Shown one piece after another: positions 8,437 through 18,568 of a stretch of DNA of 41,988 bases. How positions within the stretch are numbered: position 1 is the stretch's first letter; every line of letters starts with the position of its first letter. A model generated the notes under the pieces. It did no database searches, was not told the DNA's origin, and saw only the letters and a program-made list of their open reading frames with translations. The DNA is from Desulfobacteraceae bacterium (GTDB taxonomy: Bacteria; Desulfobacterota; Desulfobacteria; Desulfobacterales; Desulfosalsimonadaceae): assembly GCA_011390465.1 (NCBI GenBank), contig JAABSH010000033.1, forward strand, positions 1 to 41,988. The letters are read 5' to 3'. The translations under genes were made by a program, and so were the position numbers.

Positions 8437-8613
8437 CTAATCTGATCTGCCCGCATCCCTGGCTGCGGCGTCCCGCACGGATTTTTCAATGGTTTTGTAA
8501 ATATTTCGGAAATGATCATGAAAACTCGTGGGAGAAATATTGCCCACTTCAATGAATTTAACCACAATTTCCTTGGCGGTTTTCAAAATCAGCTCATCTG
8601 TTTTAGCGCCCAT
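8437..8613 (-). CDS. Conserved-looking small protein of unknown function
   Basis: A 58-residue protein lying alone between polA and the aminopeptidase gene. From ATG 8613 it reads MGAKTDELILKTAKEIVVK and continues through FIEVGNISPTSF to an amphipathic helix (HDHFRNIYKTIEKSV). The composition is soluble, helical and mixed-charge. AAGG lies 7 nt before the ATG, which is why I reject the longer frame opening with TTG at 8661. The KEIVVKFIEVGxISPxSF pattern resembles short hypothetical proteins common in Desulfobacterota, sometimes loosely labelled as conjugal-transfer-related; I do not assign a function. The last residues (RDAAARDAGRSD) run up to the adjacent interspersed repeat. Confidence 0.6.
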   Translation of the reverse strand: MGAKTDELILKTAKEIVVKFIEVGNISPTSFHDHFRNIYKTIEKSVRDAAARDAGRSD

Positions 8614-8756
8614 ATTTCTGCCTTGTAATGTTTTTCTGGGTGAATCGTCCCGATATTTCAAACATGAAGCGGGTCTTCCGCATGGAAAAGGGTCATATCA
8701 GATTCCGCACAGATGCGCAATCCATTACTTGATGATTGTCTGATACCTGAGTCTGA

Positions 8757-8782
8757 CTATGCTTGACACCTATGCTTGACAC
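8757..8782. repeat. Tandem duplication of a 13-nt promoter segment
   Basis: CTATGCTTGACAC occurs twice in a row (8757-8769 and 8770-8782), duplicating a TTGACA -35 hexamer. Only the second copy is correctly spaced from the TATACT at 8798. Confidence 0.8.
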
Positions 8783-8803
8783 CGGGCAAATATTTTTTAT
8801 ACT
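8776..8803 (+). promoter_or_regulatory. Promoter of the methionine aminopeptidase gene
   Basis: TTGACA (8776-8781), a 16-nt spacer, then TATACT (8798-8803), close to sigma-70 consensus. The predicted leader is about 100 nt and includes a hairpin TGAC-C-GGCGG / CCGCC-A-GTCA (8856-8880) just before the SD. Confidence 0.65.
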
Positions 8804-8909
8804 GATAAGTTATGAAATAATGCCAATAACCCATTGCCAGCAATTTATCCGGTATTGACCGGCGGCAAAACCGCCAGTCAGATTTATGTTAAGGAGATAA
8901 TATCGTAAC

Positions 8910-9800
8910 ATGCTTAAAAACCAAACAATTAAAATCGGCCGCAACGATCCCTGCCCCTGCGGCAGCGGTAAAAAATATAAAAGATGCTGCTTGAACGCCA
9001 AAAACCCCAAACCGGTGAACATTGAAAAATTGTATCAGCAGAAATACGGCATCCGCCTGAAACAGCCCAAAGACATCGAAGGCATCCGGGCCTCAGGCCG
9101 CCTGGTCATTGAAACCCTGGACCTGATGGAAGAAAATATCCGGCCCGGCGTCACTACGGAGCAGCTGAATACCATTGCTCAGGAATTTGCAGACAACCAC
9201 CATGCCGTATCCGCGCCCCTGAATTACCGGGGATTTCCCAAAAGCATCTGCACCTCCATCAATGAAGTAATCTGCCATGGCATTCCCGAGGACCGCGCCC
9301 TTGTGGACGGTGATATTGTCAACGTGGATATCACCTTAATTTACAATGGTTATTACGCAGATGCCAATAAAACCTTTTTTGTGGGCACCCCCGGACCGGA
9401 CGCCCGGAAAATCGTCCATGTGGCAGCGGAAAGCCTGAAGCAGGCCATGACCATGCTTGTTCCCGGCAATACCCTCGGCGATATCGGATGGGCCATCCAG
9501 CAGTACGCGGAAGACGCGGATTGCTCGGTGGTCCGGGAGTTTGTGGGCCACGGGGTTGGGTTTGAATTTCACGAACCCCCCCATGTGCCCCATTACGGAA
9601 AAAAAGGCACCGGCATTTTACTGGTGCCGGGCATGGTGTTTACCGTGGAGCCCATGATCAATCTGGGCACGGCAAGATTGTTTGTCGCAGATGACAACTG
9701 GACCGCCATTACCGCGGACCGCGAACTTTCGGCCCAGTTTGAACAGACCTTTGTGATCACCGAAGACGGCTTTGAGAGTTTGACACCTTACGCATTGTGA
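8910..9800 (+). CDS. map: Type I methionine aminopeptidase with N-terminal SEC-C zinc motif
   Basis: Removes the initiator Met from nascent proteins. The 296-residue protein begins with a SEC-C motif ([17 protein letters not shown]; Cys15, Cys17, Cys26, Cys27), a zinc-binding tail also found in SecA. The pita-bread catalytic domain follows, with the five metal ligands Asp140, Asp151, His214, Glu247 and Glu278, plus His123 in the conserved ICHGIP. The MetAP signature [17 protein letters not shown] is intact. The usual H after the last metal Glu region (FEHT) is Q here (FEQT). AGGAG lies 13 nt before the ATG, a long spacing with no better start. It is probably monocistronic from the promoter at 8776. 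Confidence 0.93.
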   Translation: MLKNQTIKIGRNDPCPCGSGKKYKRCCLNAKNPKPVNIEKLYQQKYGIRLKQPKDIEGIRASGRLVIETLDLMEENIRPGVTTEQLNTIAQEFADNHHAVSAPLNYRGFPKSICTSINEVICHGIPEDRALVDGDIVNVDITLIYNGYYADANKTFFVGTPGPDARKIVHVAAESLKQAMTMLVPGNTLGDIGWAIQQYAEDADCSVVREFVGHGVGFEFHEPPHVPHYGKKGTGILLVPGMVFTVEPMINLGTARLFVADDNWTAITADRELSAQFEQTFVITEDGFESLTPYAL

Positions 9801-9901
9801 TGGTTATGGGATGACCGCTGTTTTTTATGTTGCCTTGCCCAGATATCATGGTATCAGGAGTTTTTCTGAATGCGGTTTTGTGTTTTATGTGCCCCGTCTT
9901 A

Positions 9902-9930
9902 TTGACATGCGGTAAATCCTGTATTACTTA
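9902..9930 (+). promoter_or_regulatory. Possible promoter of the feo operon
   Basis: TTGACA (9902-9907), a 17-nt spacer, then a poor -10 TACTTA (9925-9930). About 50 nt upstream, GATATCATGGTATC (9842-9855) is a 14-bp imperfect palindrome that could be an operator. No classical Fur box (GATAATGATAATCATTATC type) was seen. Confidence 0.35.
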
Positions 9931-9963
9931 TCCTTTTTGCCTTTATTTATTTTTGAATTCTTA

Positions 9964-10752
9964 ATGATGCAACAGACTGATAAAATAACAATGAAAGAAA
10001 TCCATTCCCAGGAACGCCGGCAGTTTGAGAAACTGTTCAAGCAGGAGAAAATTGACCGGTTTGAAGATCGTTTTGCCATACTGGAAGTGTTTCTCCAGAG
10101 AGAAGGCCATGTTACCGTTGATTTGCTGAAAGCGGATTTGGCCCAAAAAAAGAATGCTTCCTCCGGCGACGTAACCGGCGACGTAACCGGTAAAATAACC
10201 GGTGAAGTGTCCGGTGAAGTGTCCGGTGAGGTGTCGAAGGAATTTATCGAAGATACCCTGGAGCTGATGTGCCGGTTCGGGTTTGCCCAGAAGAACCGGT
10301 TCAATGACGGAGAGGCGCAGTATGAACACCGCCATCTGGGGCAGCATCACGACCACATGATCTGCACCAAATGCGGCAAGATCATAGAATTTAAAAATGA
10401 TCAACTGGAACAGCTTCAGGTTCAGGTGGCGTCTGCCTATGGGTTTCACATGCTCCAGCACCGGATGGAAATATACGGTCTTTGCGCCGATTGCATGAAG
10501 ACCCGGGAAAAACAGATGCCGCTTATGATGGCCAAGCAGGGGGAAAAAGTCATCATCAAGGATCTGGTGGGGGGCAGCAATGCCAAGCTGCGGCTTTTGA
10601 GCATGGGATTGCGCATCGGCGATGTTCTTGAAGTGATTACAAACAATGGATCAGGCCAGCTGGTGGTGGCGGTAGATTATCAGCGATACGTGCTGGGTCG
10701 GGGAATGAGCCAGAAAATCATTGTCGGGCCGGCAAAAGCAAAGGATCAATAA
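9964..10752 (+). CDS. Fur-family metalloregulator fused to a C-terminal FeoA domain
   Basis: A 262-residue fusion. Residues 20-180 are Fur-like: a winged-helix part (FAILEVFLQREGHVTVDLL), then QYEHRHLGQHHDHMICTKC with the metal-binding His cluster, and two Cys pairs (CTKC about 134-137, CADC about 174-177) for structural zinc. Residues 188-258 are a FeoA SH3-like domain (IIKDLVGGSNAKLRLLSMG). Six G-[DEK]-[VI]-[TS] tetrapeptides (68-91) sit inside the winged helix, just before a recognition-helix region that reads KEFIEDTLELMCRFGFA rather than the usual ATVYRTL type. ATG 9964 is chosen over an upstream TTG (9937) that precedes any plausible leader; 9967 and 9991 are alternatives, since no clear SD is seen. 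The stop overlaps the next feoA by one base (TAATG). It is likely the iron-responsive regulator of its own feo operon (inference). Confidence 0.87.
   Translation: MMQQTDKITMKEIHSQERRQFEKLFKQEKIDRFEDRFAILEVFLQREGHVTVDLLKADLAQKKNASSGDVTGDVTGKITGEVSGEVSGEVSKEFIEDTLELMCRFGFAQKNRFNDGEAQYEHRHLGQHHDHMICTKCGKIIEFKNDQLEQLQVQVASAYGFHMLQHRMEIYGLCADCMKTREKQMPLMMAKQGEKVIIKDLVGGSNAKLRLLSMGLRIGDVLEVITNNGSGQLVVAVDYQRYVLGRGMSQKIIVGPAKAKDQ
10165..10236 (+). repeat. 12-nt coding minisatellite, six copies
   Basis: Six in-frame 12-nt units of pattern GGYRANRTRWCC encode GDVT, GDVT, GKIT, GEVS, GEVS, GEVS in the Fur winged-helix domain. Units 1-2 match exactly and units 4-5 match exactly, which points to slippage-type expansion. 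Confidence 0.9.
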
Positions 10753-11021
10753 TGCGACTGGACCAGATGCGAGAGGGACAGCATGGCCGGATACTCCGGA
10801 TCGGCGGCGAAGACCGCTTGCGGCGGCGGATACTGGAAATGGGAATGACAAAAGGCTCTGAATTTTATATTGAAAAATATGCGCCTTTAAAAGATCCCCT
10901 GGAGCTGACCATAAGAGGGTGCCATGTGTCGCTGCGGGTCCGGGAAGCTTCGGAAATTGAAGTGGAAACCCTTGAGGGACAAAGAGAAAAACCTGCGCCG
11001 GAATGCCGACCCATCTCATGA
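10752..11021 (+). CDS. feoA: Ferrous iron transport accessory protein FeoA
   Basis: A small cytosolic SH3-like protein (89 residues) that assists or modulates FeoB. The family pattern is clear: LRIGGEDRLRRRILEMGMTKGSEF, then PLKDPLELTIRGCHVSLRVREASEIEV. The ATG overlaps the TAA of the Fur-FeoA gene (TAATG), so translation is probably coupled. Together with the C-terminal domain of the upstream fusion, the operon encodes two FeoA modules before FeoB. The last 12 or so residues (REKPAPECRPIS) lie beyond the usual family end. Confidence 0.92.
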   Translation: MRLDQMREGQHGRILRIGGEDRLRRRILEMGMTKGSEFYIEKYAPLKDPLELTIRGCHVSLRVREASEIEVETLEGQREKPAPECRPIS

Positions 11022-11141
11022 AAATCGACCAACGTCGAAACCTTTCATGTTAGGGGCGGTACCCTTATCTTCCGCGCAACCGCAATCAACCCCTAACCCC
11101 AATCATTTTTTTTACAGACAATACGTATTTCAGGCAAATTC

Positions 11142-13322
11142 ATGGAAAAAAAACAATTGCGAATCGCCCTTGCAGGCAATCCGAATTCCGGTAAAACCAC
11201 TATTTTCAACAATCTCACCGGCACCCGGCAAAAGGTGGGCAACTGGCCCGGGGTGACGGTTGAAAAAAAAGAAGGGGATATCCATAAATTCGGCTGTGAT
11301 ATAAAAATTATTGATCTGCCCGGCACTTACAGTCTGACCCCGTTTTCCATTGAAGAGATTGTGGCCCGGAATTTTATTCTGGATGAAAGTCCGGATGTGG
11401 TTATTGATATTATTGATGCGTCCAATCTGGAGCGGAACCTGTATCTGGCCAATCAGCTGCGCGAACTGGACTGCAAGGTTATTTTTGCCCTGAACATGGC
11501 GGATGTGGCCCGGGCACGGGGATTTAAAATTGACGCGGAGAAATTGTCCGAGCTGCTCGGGGTGCCGGTGGTGTTTACCGTGGGCAATAAAAACGAGGGG
11601 TTGGACAATCTTTTGAAAACCGCCATTGATCTTGCGGCAACCCCTTTGGATATTCCGGAAGAACGGCGGGTGCGATACAGTCAGGACATTGAAGCGGCAG
11701 TGCGGGAACTGCGGGATTTTGTCAGGGAAAAAGATGGCGGCGTCCTGCCCTATGATGTCCGGTGGACCGCGGTAAAACTGCTTGAAGGCGACAGCATCGT
11801 TAAAGACCGGATTCAGGAAAAGTTACCCGGTGCCAGCCGGGATATTCTTGAAAAGGCAGCGCAGCTGAGGGGAAAACTGTCCCGGCGTCTGGATGATGCG
11901 CCGGAAATTGTGATGACCGATGAGCGCTATGGGTTTATCGCCGGTATTATCAAGGAAGTGATGTCTTCGTCCACCCGGCAGCGGGTGGATATTTCCCGAA
12001 ATATCGATCTGGTGCTGACCAACCGGTTTCTGGGGTTTCCGATTTTTATTTTTTTTATCTGGGCCATGTTTCAGATTACCTTTACCCTGGGCGCGTATCC
12101 CATGGAATGGATCGATGCCGGTGTGGGGCACCTGTCTGCCTTTTTTGCCCATATCCTGCCGGACAGCATTCTGAAAGATCTGATTGTGGACGGCATCATC
12201 GCCGGTGTGGGGGCTATTGCGATTTTCCTGCCCAATATCCTGCTGCTGTTTTTTTGCATCGCGCTTTTTGAAGATACCGGATATATGGCCCGGGCCGCGT
12301 TTTTAATGGACAAGATCATGCATCTTATCGGCCTGCACGGCAAATCGTTTATCCCGATGCTCATGGGATTTGGATGCAATGTGCCGGCCATTATTGCCAC
12401 ACGGTCTCTGGAAAGCCGAAAGGACCGGATTCTGACCATTCTGATCACCCCCTTTATGTCCTGTTCCGCCCGGCTGCCGGTATATATCGTGCTGGCAGGC
12501 ACGTTTTTCGCGGCCCATGCCGGTACGGTGATTTTTATGATTTATCTTTTCGGCATCCTGGTGGCCATTGCCACGGGTCGTCTGCTCCGCACGGTACTGC
12601 TCAGGGGAGAGGATGCGCCGTTTGTCATGGAACTGCCGCCGTATCGGGTGCCCATGTTGAATAATCTGATGATTCACATGTGGGATCGCAGTAAAATGTT
12701 TTTGAAAAAAATGGGCGGGATTATCCTGGCCGGATCCGTGGTGATCTGGGTATTGTCCAGTTTTCCCCGGAATATTGATTATGCCGTTGATTATGATGCC
12801 CAGATTGAACGGGTCGAACAGGCGGAACCACTGAAACAGACAGGTTCCAGTGACGCCGTAAGGGATGCCGGAATCCCGGATTCGGCTGACCGGATAGCCG
12901 CGCTTCAGAGTGCCAAAGCAGCAGAGCGGGCGGAAAAGTCCTATATCGGCCGCATTGGAAAATTCATCGAGCCGGTATTTGAACCCATTGGTATTGACTG
13001 GCGGGGGAGCGTGGCGCTTTTGACCGGGTTTGTGGCCAAGGAAATTGTGGTCAGCACCATGGGGGTTCTTTATGCCGCGGAAGGGGATATGGAATCCGAG
13101 GCCCTGCACAGTGCGCTCAAACGGTCCGGTATGACGCCCCTGTCCGCTCTTTCCATGATGGTGTTTGTGCTTCTCTATGTACCCTGTCTGGCCACTGTCG
13201 GGGCCGTTGCCCGGGAAACCGGATCATGGAAATGGGCTGTTTTTAATATTGTCTATACTACCGGCGTGGCCTGGGGAATGTCGTTTATTGTGTTTCAAGG
13301 CGGCCGGCTCGTAGGCTTTTAA
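11142..13322 (+). CDS. feoB: Ferrous iron transporter FeoB
   Basis: Inner-membrane Fe(II) transporter of 726 residues. The N-terminal G domain has G1 GNPNSGKTT, the G2 Thr in PGVTVEKKEG, G3 DLPGTYSL, G4 NMAD and a G5-like VGNKNEG. A helical GDI-type spacer follows (about 180-290). The membrane domain carries the Gate motifs with conserved Cys: GFGCNVPAI, FMSCSARLPVY and LYVPCLATVGAV. A hydrophilic loop (about residues 540-605) is rich in Glu/Ala, and the DNA encoding it contains the 15-nt core of the REP-like element at 22-36. The gene follows feoA after a 120-nt gap with only a weak SD (AGGC). It ends 5 bp before a strong terminator hairpin. Confidence 0.96.
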   Translation: MEKKQLRIALAGNPNSGKTTIFNNLTGTRQKVGNWPGVTVEKKEGDIHKFGCDIKIIDLPGTYSLTPFSIEEIVARNFILDESPDVVIDIIDASNLERNLYLANQLRELDCKVIFALNMADVARARGFKIDAEKLSELLGVPVVFTVGNKNEGLDNLLKTAIDLAATPLDIPEERRVRYSQDIEAAVRELRDFVREKDGGVLPYDVRWTAVKLLEGDSIVKDRIQEKLPGASRDILEKAAQLRGKLSRRLDDAPEIVMTDERYGFIAGIIKEVMSSSTRQRVDISRNIDLVLTNRFLGFPIFIFFIWAMFQITFTLGAYPMEWIDAGVGHLSAFFAHILPDSILKDLIVDGIIAGVGAIAIFLPNILLLFFCIALFEDTGYMARAAFLMDKIMHLIGLHGKSFIPMLMGFGCNVPAIIATRSLESRKDRILTILITPFMSCSARLPVYIVLAGTFFAAHAGTVIFMIYLFGILVAIATGRLLRTVLLRGEDAPFVMELPPYRVPMLNNLMIHMWDRSKMFLKKMGGIILAGSVVIWVLSSFPRNIDYAVDYDAQIERVEQAEPLKQTGSSDAVRDAGIPDSADRIAALQSAKAAERAEKSYIGRIGKFIEPVFEPIGIDWRGSVALLTGFVAKEIVVSTMGVLYAAEGDMESEALHSALKRSGMTPLSALSMMVFVLLYVPCLATVGAVARETGSWKWAVFNIVYTTGVAWGMSFIVFQGGRLVGF

Positions 13323-13327
13323 ACTGA

Positions 13328-13358
13328 AAAAGGCACGCCGGTTGTCGGCGTGCCTTTT
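13328..13358. terminator. Bidirectional intrinsic terminator between feoB and clpB
   Basis: AAAAGGCACGCCG (13328-13340), loop GTTGT, CGGCGTGCCTTTT (13346-13358): a perfect 13-bp stem with A/T tracts on both flanks. It serves feoB on the plus strand and clpB on the minus strand. Confidence 0.92.
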
Positions 13359-13379
13359 ATCAGATTAAAAAGATGCGTT

Positions 13380-15998
<2,619 letters not shown>

Positions 15999-16041
15999 GG
16001 CATAATCCTCCTTTTGGTTTGTGATCATTTTTTATTAGATA

Positions 16042-16069
16042 AAAATAAGCACTTGCCCGATTGTGTCAA
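16042..16069 (-). promoter_or_regulatory. Candidate clpB promoter
   Basis: On the minus strand TTGACA (16064-16069), a 16-nt spacer, then TATTTT (16042-16047). It looks sigma-70-like. No sigma-32 consensus or CIRCE element was seen. Confidence 0.5.
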
Positions 16070-16297
16070 CTTGATGACGGCGCAGCGAATTGCTGATTTT
16101 TGTCTGGTCAGTTTTTTTATTTGACCGGGCCCTTGAATTTTAATAAAATAATTTACTATATTACCTGATTCCTGCCCTAACTCTCAGAAGAGCCTGCTGC
16201 GGCCGATACCTTCCGCCGGGTTCGGATGAATATCTGATAAAAGCAGAATGCCGATAAAATGCCGATAACCTTATTATCGTAAAACGTGAGAAGCGCT

Positions 16298-17548
16298 ATG
16301 ACATTTTCGGATTCCCTTTATTCCCAGTATTCTGGAAGTGAAATTGCCTTGATGATGAAAAGAATCGAGGAATTTAATTATCTTCAGGATATTGATGCCA
16401 TTCTTGATAAAATCCTTGAAGAAGCCCGCCAGCTTTCCGGTGCGGAGGCAGGGTCGATTTTTATTCTGGAAGACGGTGCCCTCCGGTTTGCTTATGTGCA
16501 CAACGACAGCCTGTTTAGAAAAGATGCCGCCAATGCGGAAATCTATTTTGATTTTTCCGTTCCCATTGATGACCAGTCCATTGTCGGTTATGTGGCATTG
16601 TCCGGCAAACCCCTGGTGATTGATGATGCCTACCGCCTGCCTGCGGACCGGCCCTATACATTTAACAGTGATTATGACAAAAAAGCCGGGTATCTCACCC
16701 GCTCTGTTCTGGCGGTTCCCCTGTATACCTTTCACGGCCGGCTGACCGGGGTGATGCAGCTGATCAATGCCAAGGATGAAAACGGCGGTGTCGGGCCGTT
16801 TTCCAAAAAAGCACAGGACCTGATTCCGCTGTTGGCCGGCAATGCGGCCGTGGCAATTGACCGGGGCACAATGAACCGGGAAATGATTCTGCGCATGGTG
16901 AAGATGGCGGAGCTTCGGGATCCTCTTGAAACCGGCGCCCATGTTCAGCGGGTTGGGGCGTATTCCGCTGAAATTTATCACCAGTGGGCCTTGAAAAAAG
17001 GCATTGGAACACAAAAGAAAAAACGGACAAAAGATTTGATCCGCCTGGCTGCCATGCTGCATGACGTGGGAAAAGTGGGGATTCCGGATACGATTCTGAA
17101 AAAACCGGGAAAGCTGACGGAACAGGAATTCGATGTGATCAAACTGCACACCATTTACGGGGGCCGGCTTTTTATGAACCGGTCGTCCCGTCTGGATCGA
17201 ATGAGCATGCAGATCGCCCTGAACCATCATGAAAAATGGAATGGTACCGGTTATCCGGGTAAAATTTCGGATATCGTGCATCCGGAGGATTTTAAACCGG
17301 TTTCTAAAAAACAATTGGAAATTCCCCTGCCCGCCCGGATCGTGGCTCTGGCGGATGTTTATGATGCCCTGACATCCCGGCGGTCCTATAAAAAATCATG
17401 GGATCAGCAAAAAGCGCTGGATATTATTGCCGCAGAAAACGGGCAGCATTTTGATCCGGAGGTTGTGGCATGCTTTTTTGAAATACTTCCGGTGATTTCT
17501 GCCATTCAAAACAAATTCAGGGATTCGGATACCATATCTTCAAATTAA
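16298..17548 (+). CDS. GAF domain / HD-GYP cyclic-di-GMP phosphodiesterase-type protein
   Basis: A cytosolic two-domain signalling protein of 416 residues. A GAF sensor covers about residues 20-190 (AILDKILEEARQLSGAEAGS; SVLAVPLYTFHGRLTGVMQL). An HD-GYP domain follows: LHDVGKVGIPDTIL (His255, Asp256), a second His at KLHTIYGG, HHEKWNGTGYPG (GYP at 318-320) and DVYDALTSRRSYK. HD-GYP enzymes hydrolyse cyclic-di-GMP; the GAF ligand is unknown. The GTG at 16286 is a possible longer start, but ATG 16298 follows GAGAAG. Just upstream ATGCCGATAA is directly repeated (about 16247-16268). A second HD protein follows 27 nt downstream, probably in the same operon. Confidence 0.88.
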   Translation: MTFSDSLYSQYSGSEIALMMKRIEEFNYLQDIDAILDKILEEARQLSGAEAGSIFILEDGALRFAYVHNDSLFRKDAANAEIYFDFSVPIDDQSIVGYVALSGKPLVIDDAYRLPADRPYTFNSDYDKKAGYLTRSVLAVPLYTFHGRLTGVMQLINAKDENGGVGPFSKKAQDLIPLLAGNAAVAIDRGTMNREMILRMVKMAELRDPLETGAHVQRVGAYSAEIYHQWALKKGIGTQKKKRTKDLIRLAAMLHDVGKVGIPDTILKKPGKLTEQEFDVIKLHTIYGGRLFMNRSSRLDRMSMQIALNHHEKWNGTGYPGKISDIVHPEDFKPVSKKQLEIPLPARIVALADVYDALTSRRSYKKSWDQQKALDIIAAENGQHFDPEVVACFFEILPVISAIQNKFRDSDTISSN

Positions 17549-17575
17549 AACCGACAACCGTTAAAAGGAGATTTG

Positions 17576-18490
17576 ATGGGCAAAGAGGGTGTCAAGCTCT
17601 ATGATTTGGTTAACAGCCAGAGTCAGACCGCGGTTTTTGCGGAAATTGAGACCATTATTTCTCTTATGGGCATGACCGCTGTGATGGATCGGTTTTATCC
17701 GGTGTATCAGGATATTGTCCGGCTTTTTAACGGAGACTATCCCGGCTACCGGGCCTCCAATACCCGATATCACAACCTGGAGCACACCATCATGGTAACC
17801 CTTGCCGCGGCCCGGCTGATTCACGGCAGCATGGCCGGTGGCTTTGAATTTACGCCGGATCAGGTTCTTCTGGGACTTCTGGGGGCCTTATTTCATGATG
17901 CCGGTTTAATTCAAACCCTTCAGGACAAGCACGGCACGGGCGCTAAATACACCATTGGCCATGAAAAGCGTAGTATTTTTTTTATGCGGCAGAATCTTGG
18001 GGACCGGCAGTTTACCCGGGAACAGATGGACGATTGTGCCCGGCTCATCAAATGCACCAATCTGGATATGCATCCCGCAAATATTGATTTCAATACTCAG
18101 GAGATTGAAGTTTTGGGTAAAATCGTGGGCTCCGCTGATCTGCTGGCCCAGATGGCGGACCGGATGTATCTGGAAAAACTGATTCTGTTGTTCAAGGAGT
18201 TTGAGGAAGCCGGGATTCCGGATTTTGATTCGGAAATCGAACTCCTTGAAAAGACGGAAGGATTTTATCAGAATGTCGCCCAAAACCGTCTTTCCAAAGC
18301 TTTTGATCATATTTCCGATCAGATGATCCATCATTTCAAGATCCGCTGGAATATCAACCGGGATTTGTACATGGATGCCATTGAAAATAACATTGGTTAT
18401 CTCAAAACCATATTGAACAATGGAAAAAACAACCGCTCATTTTACCGGAAGTATCTGCGCCGGGGCGGGCTGTTAAAAGATAAAATGTGA
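17576..18490 (+). CDS. HD-domain phosphohydrolase, PDEase-like
   Basis: A soluble 304-residue protein with an HD/PDEase-type metal site: RYHNLEHTIMV (His66, His70), LFHDAGL (His107, Asp108), GHEKRS and an Asp at VGSADLLAQMADR. The YHNxxH...HDxG pattern resembles class I cyclic-nucleotide phosphodiesterase-like HD proteins of bacteria; the substrate is unproven. The C-terminal third is helical and highly charged. AAGGAG lies 5 nt before ATG 17576; the in-frame TTG at 17573 is not preferred. Position directly after the HD-GYP gene suggests a joint role in second-messenger turnover (inference). Confidence 0.78.
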   Translation: MGKEGVKLYDLVNSQSQTAVFAEIETIISLMGMTAVMDRFYPVYQDIVRLFNGDYPGYRASNTRYHNLEHTIMVTLAAARLIHGSMAGGFEFTPDQVLLGLLGALFHDAGLIQTLQDKHGTGAKYTIGHEKRSIFFMRQNLGDRQFTREQMDDCARLIKCTNLDMHPANIDFNTQEIEVLGKIVGSADLLAQMADRMYLEKLILLFKEFEEAGIPDFDSEIELLEKTEGFYQNVAQNRLSKAFDHISDQMIHHFKIRWNINRDLYMDAIENNIGYLKTILNNGKNNRSFYRKYLRRGGLLKDKM

Positions 18491-18568
18491 TTTTTTCCCT
18501 ATGATGTTTGCCGGCGGGATGAAAAAACCGCTGGTTCAGGCAATCACAAGACCATCAAAGGAGCAGAC

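Noticed and set aside
9937-9963. TTG start for the Fur-FeoA protein at 9937
   Set aside because: It adds a Phe-rich stretch unlike Fur, lies within a few bases of the predicted promoter, and has no SD.
15999-16028. ATG start of clpB at 16028
   Set aside because: The ideal SD AGGAGG lies inside that extension and serves GTG 15998, where family similarity begins.
16070-16285. Possible riboswitch (GEMM-type c-di-GMP) before the HD-GYP gene
   Set aside because: The GC-rich stretch near 16190-16225 does not fit the GEMM consensus; only a short direct repeat is supported.
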